From positions 1 through 7,785 of the forward strand of contig CACYDQ010000115.1 of assembly GCA_902773215.1 (NCBI GenBank): a stretch of DNA of 7,785 nt, read 5' to 3'. A program made the position numbers and the translations under genes. The notes beneath the pieces are model-generated. The model worked only from the letters and a program-made list of their open reading frames with translations. It was not told where the DNA came from and did not search any database. Source of the stretch: an uncultured Spirochaetaceae bacterium. Lineage in GTDB: Bacteria; Spirochaetota; Spirochaetia; Treponematales; Treponemataceae. Below are positions 1 through 5,395 of this stretch, one piece after another (the stretch's first letter is position 1; every line of letters starts with the position of its first letter).

Positions 1-1413
1 TGGTCGCTCGGAGTCGATGAGCCTGAGATACAGAGCGCGGGCAAGGATTCCGTGCAGTTCGAGAACTACGGCGGCCCCCATGCGGTCATCGAGACCGCGG
101 CAGCGATAACAAACATAGGAACGGAACTTGGCCGGGTAATCGCACAGGACCTGACAGCCCCGGTAACCGCAGGGGCCGGCGGAAAATACACGGTCATCCA
201 TGCCGTTGACCCGGAGACAGAGGAAGGGCTGGACGCGGACATCATGCTCCTGAACCCCAACGCCGGGGTTGACCACATCAAAAACCTCCGCCGCATCATC
301 ACCGGCTACCTGGAGGCGGCCTACGGCTACGACAGCGAGGACGCGGAGACAATCTCCGTCTTCGTCACGGTCTACAATGCCGTCTACCGGGGCCAGCTGG
401 ACTACTTCGCGGAGAAGTACAAGAACGCCGTCATAGACGAGCTTGACGAGGAGAAAGTCGGGCTCAGCACAGTCTGGTCAGAATGGCCGGGCAACACGCA
501 GATTGTCATCCCGCTGAACGACCCCGAAAGCGGCATATCCTCCGTGGACACGACGACTATCAGCGACGAGCAGGTGGTCGAGGCCCTGAGGCAGGACGAG
601 GACAAGGGCATAGAGGCCCGTCAGGCCATGACCGAGATAAAAGAGAAAGAGGCGACCACGGCAACCCAGCGGGCACAGGACGCGCAGAAGGAAGCCGCAG
701 TCATGAAGGTAGAGGCCAAGGAGGCCGCGACTCCGGAAGCAAGGGAGGCTGCGACCCAGAAGGCAGAGGAAGCGGCGGCCACGGCGACCAAGGAGCAGCA
801 GCTCGCCGACAGGAAAAACCTCGAGGTCAAAGAAGAGAGGCAGGAGATTGCCGCCGACATCGCGGAGATTCCCCCGGAGGTGGACACGAGCAACTACGTC
901 ACGGGGCTCTTCGGGGCGGATGATGCGAGCGGCCTCTACACGCTGATGACCGTGGACGGCGCGACAGGAGAGATTATCAAGTCTTCTCCCGTGACGGAGA
1001 TTCACGGAAAGAATACCTATATGGTCGAAAAAGTGACCGCCAGGCAGGAGGACGGCACGATCGGAATCTTCGCATCCCTGTTCATCGCGGTATGCGGTAC
1101 CAACGACGGGCATTCCGCCGTCAGGCTCTGCCTCATAGACCCCGCAAGCCTGGAAATTGTCGCATGGAGCGAAGAGACCCTCTCGGAGTCCAGCGAACTG
1201 CTCAGGTCCGGGGACAGCTTCTACGTCGTCGTTGAGGAGGACGGGGAAGCGTACATTGCGGCCTACAACAAAGACCTGACGCAGACCGCCCGCAGCGAGC
1301 GGACAGTCAAGGCGACAACCCCGCTCAACCTGATTAACCGGGGCCTGCTCGTCACTTCCGGGGACGGAGACCCCCTCCTCCTGAGCACGGGCACGCTCGA
1401 GCAGATTTGGTAA
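1..1413 (+). CDS. P83/100-family antigen-like protein, 5' end missing
   Basis: The reading frame is open from the first base to a TAA at 1411-1413, giving 470 visible residues. The start and any signal peptide lie outside the window; the GTG at 52 is in frame but is probably internal, because family-like sequence continues upstream of it. Three parts are visible. The first is an N-terminal domain, roughly to residue 190, including the string FENYGGPHAVIETA. The second is a K/E/A-rich coiled coil at about residues 195-290, with many Ala-Glu-Lys heptads. The third is a C-terminal beta-rich domain at about 310-470, with repeated strands such as LYTLMTVDGATGEII and VRLCLIDPASLEIVAW. This architecture matches the spirochaete P83/100 family (Borrelia P83/100, T. 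pallidum homologue). Members are usually exported to the periplasm or envelope and are immunogenic; their biochemical role is unknown. Family assignment is by recognition, not by a search. The gene ends in its own terminator and is probably separate from the next gene. Confidence 0.8.
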   Translation, partial: WSLGVDEPEIQSAGKDSVQFENYGGPHAVIETAAAITNIGTELGRVIAQDLTAPVTAGAGGKYTVIHAVDPETEEGLDADIMLLNPNAGVDHIKNLRRIITGYLEAAYGYDSEDAETISVFVTVYNAVYRGQLDYFAEKYKNAVIDELDEEKVGLSTVWSEWPGNTQIVIPLNDPESGISSVDTTTISDEQVVEALRQDEDKGIEARQAMTEIKEKEATTATQRAQDAQKEAAVMKVEAKEAATPEAREAATQKAEEAAATATKEQQLADRKNLEVKEERQEIAADIAEIPPEVDTSNYVTGLFGADDASGLYTLMTVDGATGEIIKSSPVTEIHGKNTYMVEKVTARQEDGTIGIFASLFIAVCGTNDGHSAVRLCLIDPASLEIVAWSEETLSESSELLRSGDSFYVVVEEDGEAYIAAYNKDLTQTARSERTVKATTPLNLINRGLLVTSGDGDPLLLSTGTLEQIW

Positions 1414-1428
1414 GATAACGCACAGTAC

Positions 1429-1471
1429 AAAAAGCCCGTGGTCTGGCCTTGCGCCGGTCACGGGCTTTTTT
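1429..1471 (+). terminator. Intrinsic terminator after the P83/100-like gene
   Basis: A perfect 12-bp stem pairs AAAAAGCCCGTG (1429-1440) with CACGGGCTTTTT (1459-1470), with an 18-base loop that can form a small inner GGC/GCC pairing. The run of six T (1466-1471) gives a classical terminator in the + direction. It begins 15 bases after the stop codon. The A-tract on the left means it could also work on the minus strand, but there is no minus-strand gene to its right that needs it. Confidence 0.9.
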
Positions 1472-1581
1472 GCGTTCGGAAGAGGCTCCTCCGTCATGAA
1501 GCTGGCAGAGGCATAGATTGTCGTCAGGCTGGTCAGTCTACGGCAGGATGCCCCATAATTCTACAAAGCCAATGCCGCGCC
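1472..1581. other. Intergenic spacer with no recognised feature
   Basis: Between the terminator and the next promoter I see no credible gene. The only + strand ATG reading frame of note (1495-1515) encodes six residues and has no supporting context. A CATAAT at 1554-1559 resembles a -10 box but has no -35 at a suitable distance. The minus-strand frame running through here is a shadow of the P83/100-like gene. Confidence 0.5.
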
Positions 1582-1610
1582 TTGTAACGTCCCTCCTTTT
1601 CTGCTAGAAT
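1582..1610 (+). promoter_or_regulatory. Sigma-70-type promoter of the exoribonuclease gene
   Basis: TTGTAA (1582-1587) and TAGAAT (1605-1610) are separated by 17 bases, and TGC directly before the -10 makes it an extended -10 promoter. Transcription should start near 1617, about five bases before the ATG at 1622. No Shine-Dalgarno-like sequence lies between them. An in-frame TAG at 1610-1612 rules out an ATG, GTG or TTG start further upstream, so the short leader does not depend on start choice. The string CCTTTTCTGCTA (1595-1606) recurs exactly at the ndk promoter. Confidence 0.75.
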
Positions 1611-1621
1611 AGCCCCTGTTT

Positions 1622-3586
1622 ATGGCTACGAATGACATCACACCCGGCACGAACACAATCGTTTTATATAAATCATCCGCCGCAATCATCACTGACAAAG
1701 GCGAGAACGGGAAGTACCCCATCCGCTACCAATCCACCCCGGCGACGGCAAGCAAGCCCGCCGCATACTCCCAGCAGAGCGTCCGCACCAAGGACTTCAC
1801 CGTCCTGAGCGGAAGCACGGCATCCTCGCTCGAGAAAGTGCTGGACTGGGCGGCCCAGAACGCCCCCTCCGAAGAGGAGATGTACAGCAAAAATTCCGGC
1901 AACGCCCTCGCTGCCCAGGTCAAGGAGTGCTACGAGCTTCTGTGCTCCGACGAGGAGACGGCGAACGCCTCCCACTCATTCGAGGATTTGGTGTCGCTCT
2001 TCCGGGGCGAGGTGAAGGCGGACGAGTGCTGGGGCAACTACCTCGCGCTCAAAAACACGGTCTACTTCAAGCAGGACCTCAAGGCACAGCTTGACGGCAA
2101 GCTCGTGTTCAGCCCCCGCCCCCAGGCCGAGATTGATGAGCTGGTAAAGAAGGCAGACGCAAAGGGACAGGAAGCCCAGAAGCGGGAGGAGTTCCTTGCG
2201 CGGCTCAAAGAGCGCAAGCTGCTGCCCGAGGACTCCATCTTCATGACCGACGTGGAGAACCTCGCCTACGGCCAGACGGACAAGAGCCGGACGATGCACG
2301 ACGCGCACCTCAAGGAGACCCCGGAGAACGCCCACAAGCTCCTTCTGGAGACGGGAATCTGGGACATCACACGGAACCCCTACCCCATCCGCTGGGGGCT
2401 CAGCATGAAGAGCGCGACGGAGGGGCTCGCATCCCCGCCAGACGAGGAGCGCTTCGCCGTGGAGGGAATCTCCTACGCAATAGACAACGAGTATTCGACG
2501 GACCCCGACGACGCGGTCGCATGGGACGGGACCTATCTTTGGGTGCACATCGCCGACCCCGCAAGCACGGTCGCCCCGGACAGCTCGATTGACAAATCCG
2601 CGCGGGCACGGGGAGCGACGCTCTACCTGCCGGAAGGGGCCGCCCGCATGCTCGCCGAGGACTGCCTGGAAGACTACGCGCTCGGTCTCACGGAAAAGAG
2701 CCGAGCCCTGTCATTCCGCATCACGCTCGACGCTGACGGCAACATCGCCGACTGCGCAGTGCTCAAGACGATGGTCAACGTCAAGCGGCTGACCTACGCG
2801 CAGGCGGACACGATGAAAGACAGCCCGGAGCTGAAACCCCTCTTTGACATAGCGCGGAAGAACATCGCGCGGCGGGTCAAGTCCGGGGCGGTGATGATAG
2901 ACATCCCCCAGGTGCACATAACGCTGGACGAAAACAAAAAGGTTTCGATAGAGCCGGACGAGCGGGCGGAAAGCTCAGACATGATACGGGAGATGATGCT
3001 GCTCGCCGGGGAAGGCGCGGCCCGCTTCGCATTCCAGAACCGCATACCCTTCCCCTTCATCAGTCAGGACGCGCCGACTTTGCCGCAGGACTTGCCCGAG
3101 GGCCTTGCCGGGCAGTTCCGCCTGAGGAGGTGCATGCACAGGCGGTCAGTCGGCATCTCGCCCGCCATGCACTGCGGCCTGGGCCTTGCGATGTACACGC
3201 AGGTGACGAGCCCCCTCCGCCGTTACAGCGACCTCATAGCCCACCAGCAGCTGAGGGCCTTCCTGGACGGCAGGCAGCTGATTAACAAAGACGACATGCT
3301 CATGCGGATAAGCGAGGGCGACGCAGGATTCCAGGCCGCCCACAAAGCGGAGCGCAAGGCGGACATGCACTGGACACTCGTATACCTTCTGCAGAACCCC
3401 GGCTGGACGGGAGAGGCAATCCTCGTGGACAGGGGCGGAAAACAGCCGCAGCTGTTCATTCCATCACTCGGACTTGAAACATACATGGGGGTCGATGACA
3501 GTGTCGCTTTGAACGAAAAAATCCGCGTCAAGGCGGACAAGATAAACCTGAGCGAACTGTCGGTCGAATTCACTCAGACAGAGTAG
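1622..3586 (+). CDS. RNase II/R-family 3'-5' exoribonuclease (RNB domain)
   Basis: This 654-residue protein should degrade single-stranded RNA processively from the 3' end in the cytoplasm. The RNB domain spans about residues 275-550. AIDNEYSTDPDDAV (286-299) supplies the four aspartates that bind the catalytic metals (D288, D294, D296, D297). VTSPLRRYSDLIAH (528-541) is the conserved RNB motif carrying the catalytic arginine (probably R533). Residues about 12-36 look like a small SH3-like barrel, followed by a helical region to about 240. The usual paired cold-shock domains of RNase II and RNase R are not obvious; this resembles the shorter RNase II-like proteins of cyanobacteria and plastids. 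Residues about 592-654 probably form an S1-like barrel. The ATG at 1622 is the first possible common start after an in-frame stop at 1610. I give no symbol because rnb and rnr cannot be told apart safely. It has its own promoter and terminator. Confidence 0.88.
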   Translation: MATNDITPGTNTIVLYKSSAAIITDKGENGKYPIRYQSTPATASKPAAYSQQSVRTKDFTVLSGSTASSLEKVLDWAAQNAPSEEEMYSKNSGNALAAQVKECYELLCSDEETANASHSFEDLVSLFRGEVKADECWGNYLALKNTVYFKQDLKAQLDGKLVFSPRPQAEIDELVKKADAKGQEAQKREEFLARLKERKLLPEDSIFMTDVENLAYGQTDKSRTMHDAHLKETPENAHKLLLETGIWDITRNPYPIRWGLSMKSATEGLASPPDEERFAVEGISYAIDNEYSTDPDDAVAWDGTYLWVHIADPASTVAPDSSIDKSARARGATLYLPEGAARMLAEDCLEDYALGLTEKSRALSFRITLDADGNIADCAVLKTMVNVKRLTYAQADTMKDSPELKPLFDIARKNIARRVKSGAVMIDIPQVHITLDENKKVSIEPDERAESSDMIREMMLLAGEGAARFAFQNRIPFPFISQDAPTLPQDLPEGLAGQFRLRRCMHRRSVGISPAMHCGLGLAMYTQVTSPLRRYSDLIAHQQLRAFLDGRQLINKDDMLMRISEGDAGFQAAHKAERKADMHWTLVYLLQNPGWTGEAILVDRGGKQPQLFIPSLGLETYMGVDDSVALNEKIRVKADKINLSELSVEFTQTE

Positions 3587-3606
3587 GCTGGTAGCATCCA
3601 GAAACA

Positions 3607-3642
3607 AAAAAGCCCTGAAGCTATCCGCTTTCAGGGCTTTTT
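3607..3642 (+). terminator. Intrinsic terminator between convergent exoribonuclease and gpsA genes
   Basis: AAAAAGCCCTGA (3607-3618) pairs perfectly with TCAGGGCTTTTT (3631-3642) around a 12-base loop; one further A-T pair is possible inside. Five T close the + strand arm. The matching A-tract on the left becomes a T-tract on the minus strand, so the hairpin can end both the exoribonuclease transcript (stop at 3584-3586) and the gpsA transcript arriving from the right. Confidence 0.9.
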
Positions 3643-3649
3643 CATTTAG

Positions 3650-3683
3650 GGCATCTCTAAAAACTTCAGTTTTTAGAGATGCC
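3650..3683. repeat. Perfect 34-base palindrome of unknown role
   Basis: GGCATCTCTAAAAACT (3650-3665) pairs with AGTTTTTAGAGATGCC (3668-3683): 16 consecutive base pairs around a two-base centre (in practice 15 bp with a TTCA tetraloop). It ends two bases before the gpsA stop codon (TAA at 3688-3686 on the minus strand). It is not a classical terminator, because the T-tract is buried inside the stem and no T run follows on either strand. A real bidirectional terminator already sits seven bases to its left. It is richer in A and T than its surroundings. It could be a dispersed intergenic repeat, an mRNA-stabilising 3' hairpin for gpsA, or an unusual terminator. Confidence 0.7.
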
Positions 3684-3685
3684 GT

Positions 3686-4804
3686 TTACTCCACCCGGGT
3701 GAACAAGTCCACGCGGGTAAAGTTGTCCCGGGGCTCCCCCTTGTTGCCGACAAGCTCCTCCAGGCATTGCTGGGGGGAGACTTCCTTGTTCAGCACCCGG
3801 TAGAGCGCGTCGCAGATAGGAAGGCGGAGCTTCTTCTGCACGGCGACCTCGTGGACGTACTTGCAGGCGACAGCCCCTTCCGGCAGGTAGCCTATCTTCT
3901 TGACGTTGGCAATGAGGTCGTCCAAATCCTTGAACTGCGACAGCATGTCGGTCTTGATGATGTCCTGCCCGAACCGCCTGTTGCGCCCGTACTTGGACTT
4001 GCAGGTAACGTCCAGGTCACCGACCCCGCTTATCGAGGTGAACGTCTCCGCGTACATCGCCCCCATCGCGAATCCGATTTTCTGAATCTCGTTCAGGCCG
4101 GCCGCCATGACAAGGCTCTCCGTGTTGTCCCCGAAAATCTGGCTGCTCTCGGACAGGGCATCGAGCGCGCCATAGACGACGGCGATGACGTTCTTTGCGG
4201 CGGCGCAGACCTGCACGCCGACCGTGTCGAACGAGGCATAGGCCATTATCCCGGGCACCCGCAGCAGGTTCCGGACTTTTATCGCATTCCTGTGATGAAA
4301 GCTCGCGGCGATAAGGCCGGTTATCTTTCCCATCGCGACTTCCTCGGCATGGCTCGGACCCGCGACGTAGACAGTCTTGTCCTTGTAGTCCTCTCCCAGG
4401 GCGGCCTCGACGGTCGGGAGGATGAGCCCCGGCCCGCCATCGGCAGGGATAAAGCCTTTCGTCAGGGCGGCCACAATCGTGGAGCCGTCCCGCAGATTAG
4501 GAAGGTGCGTGAATTTCTTGATTGTCGGGGCGAGGTAGAGAGACGGGCTGGCAAGGAAGAGGAATTCCTTCCCCGCCGCAACCTCCTCTATGTCCTTGGA
4601 GGCCGAAAGCCTGGGGTCAAGCTTGTAACCGGCAAGATAACGCTTGTTCTCATGCTCACTATTTATAGAAGAAACGACATCATCTTCCATGGCCCACGCC
4701 TGGACTTCGTTTCCGCCCCTGGCAACAGCTGTCGCAAGGGCCGTTCCCCATGCGCCCGCCCCAATCACTCCGACCTTATGACCTTCCATAGACATAGCAG
4801 ACAT
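3686..4804 (-). CDS. gpsA: Glycerol-3-phosphate dehydrogenase [NAD(P)+]
   Basis: This soluble enzyme reduces dihydroxyacetone phosphate to sn-glycerol 3-phosphate, the backbone for membrane phospholipids. The 372-residue protein carries the family signatures in order. The Rossmann loop is GAGAWG (15-20). TKGF (115-118) and AGPSHAEEVA (148-157) follow. AAAKNVIAV (201-209) holds the catalytic lysine, K204. GVGDLDVTC (260-268) with GRNRRFG (273-279) forms the substrate phosphate-binding region, and PEG (308-310) follows. Length is slightly above the usual 330-340, mainly at the two ends. Three ATGs (M1, M4, M6) precede the Rossmann strand. An in-frame TGA lies just upstream of M1. A weak GGGG lies two bases before M1 and eleven before M4, so the exact start is uncertain by five residues. 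The gene follows ndk by 32 bases with no terminator and no convincing promoter, so it is probably co-transcribed. Confidence 0.95.
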   Translation of the reverse strand: MSAMSMEGHKVGVIGAGAWGTALATAVARGGNEVQAWAMEDDVVSSINSEHENKRYLAGYKLDPRLSASKDIEEVAAGKEFLFLASPSLYLAPTIKKFTHLPNLRDGSTIVAALTKGFIPADGGPGLILPTVEAALGEDYKDKTVYVAGPSHAEEVAMGKITGLIAASFHHRNAIKVRNLLRVPGIMAYASFDTVGVQVCAAAKNVIAVVYGALDALSESSQIFGDNTESLVMAAGLNEIQKIGFAMGAMYAETFTSISGVGDLDVTCKSKYGRNRRFGQDIIKTDMLSQFKDLDDLIANVKKIGYLPEGAVACKYVHEVAVQKKLRLPICDALYRVLNKEVSPQQCLEELVGNKGEPRDNFTRVDLFTRVE

Positions 4805-4836
4805 ATCCCCGCATCAAAGTTTTCAGTGAACGAACC

Positions 4837-5283
4837 TTAGAACCAGAGGGAGGCCTGATCCTCCCAGTCAATTATCTCCTCAGGGGCAAAGAAGAGGTCT
4901 ATCTCCCTCTTCGCGCTCTCCTCGCAGTCGCTCGCATGGATGATGTTGTGAGAGGTGTGGGAGCAGAAGTCCCCGCGGATTGTTCCCGGATGGGCATCGA
5001 GCGGGCTGGTGGAGCCGGTTATGCGGCGGATAAGGGAAATGCAGTCATCCCCCTGCCAGACCATGGCGATGACCGGGCCGCTCGTGATATAGTCTACGAG
5101 GGGATCGTAGAAAGGCTTTCCCTTGTGCTCGGCATAGTGCTTGGAGGCCAGCTCCGGGCCAATGTTAATCAACTTGAGGCCGACGAGCTTGAGCCCCTTC
5201 TTCTCCAGGCGGCTGATAACCTCGCCGACGAGCCTGCGGTTCAGGACACCGGGCTTCAACATAGCAAAACATCTCGTACTCAT
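4837..5283 (-). CDS. ndk: Nucleoside diphosphate kinase
   Basis: This enzyme moves the terminal phosphate between nucleoside triphosphates and diphosphates through a phospho-histidine, keeping NTP and dNTP pools balanced. The 148-residue protein matches the family's usual length. Key residues are K10 in MLKPG, Y50, the arginine pair R86-R87, T92 in GSTSPLDAHPGTIRGDF (90-106), R103, N113, and catalytic H116 in NIIHASD (113-119). The variant GSTSP replaces the commoner GATNP. The C-terminal extension EIIDWEDQASLWF is typical of the longer bacterial and archaeal forms. The start is fixed: an in-frame TAA inside the -10 box (5298-5296) leaves ATG 5283 as the first common start. No Shine-Dalgarno sequence is present. 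It leads a probable two-gene operon with gpsA. Confidence 0.95.
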   Translation of the reverse strand: MSTRCFAMLKPGVLNRRLVGEVISRLEKKGLKLVGLKLINIGPELASKHYAEHKGKPFYDPLVDYITSGPVIAMVWQGDDCISLIRRITGSTSPLDAHPGTIRGDFCSHTSHNIIHASDCEESAKREIDLFFAPEEIIDWEDQASLWF

Positions 5284-5292
5284 AATTGAACC

Positions 5293-5301
5293 AGTTTAGC
5301 A
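5293..5301 (-). promoter_or_regulatory. Extended -10 promoter of ndk
   Basis: Reading the minus strand, TGC followed by TAAACT (-10, 5298-5293) forms an extended -10 element. No good -35 lies 16-18 bases upstream (the sequence there is near TAGCCA), which extended -10 promoters can tolerate. Transcription should start near 5286, about three bases before the ATG. CCTTTTCTGCTA (5308-5297, minus strand) is identical to the string at the exoribonuclease promoter. Confidence 0.6.
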
Positions 5302-5308
5302 GAAAAGG

Positions 5309-5350
5309 CCGGCTTTGGCTAGTAGCCGGGCAAGCCTTCGCAGGGCAAGC
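5309..5350. promoter_or_regulatory. Possible operator repeats in the divergent region
   Basis: The 112-base gap between ndk and the DUF3592 gene contains an inverted repeat, CCGGCT (5309-5314) and AGCCGG (5324-5329), and a direct repeat GGGCAAGC at 5328-5335 and 5343-5350, 15 bases apart. They sit between the two divergent promoters, upstream of both -10 boxes. They could bind a regulator, but the repeats are short and may be chance. Confidence 0.25.
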
Positions 5351-5360
5351 ACCCCTCCGC

Positions 5361-5389
5361 TTGTCAAACCCCGTCCCAGCCCGTATACT
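5361..5389 (+). promoter_or_regulatory. Strong sigma-70-type promoter of the DUF3592 gene
   Basis: TTGTCA (5361-5366) and TATACT (5384-5389) are spaced by exactly 17 bases; each box matches the consensus at five of six positions. The expected transcription start, about seven bases past the -10, falls on the A of the ATG at 5396. That predicts a leaderless mRNA, and no Shine-Dalgarno sequence is present. Confidence 0.75.
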
Positions 5390-5395
5390 GTGAGT

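Noticed and set aside
483..923. 146-codon + strand frame inside the P83/100-like gene
   Set aside because: It overlaps the coiled-coil coding region in another frame and gives an Arg/Gly/His-rich product, which is a composition artefact.
478..1497. 339-codon open frame on the minus strand opposite the P83/100-like gene
   Set aside because: The predicted protein is low in family-like features and rich in Arg, Gly and Leu, as expected from the antisense of a GC-rich, Ala/Glu/Lys-rich coiled coil. The + strand frame has a recognisable family.
1495..1515. Small open frame MKLAEA in the spacer before the exoribonuclease
   Set aside because: It has only six codons, no promoter just upstream, and directly follows a strong terminator.
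1554..1559. CATAAT as a possible second -10 box
   Set aside because: No -35-like sequence lies at 15-19 bases, and the better promoter is at 1582-1610.
4780..4795. TGC-TATGTC before M6 of gpsA as an extended -10 like those of ndk and the exoribonuclease
   Set aside because: It ends one base before the M6 ATG, so transcription would start inside the coding region with no suitable start codon before the Rossmann motif.
3767..4840. 357-codon + strand frame opposite gpsA
   Set aside because: gpsA on the minus strand has every catalytic motif. The opposite frame is open because of GC-rich codon use and has no recognisable domain.
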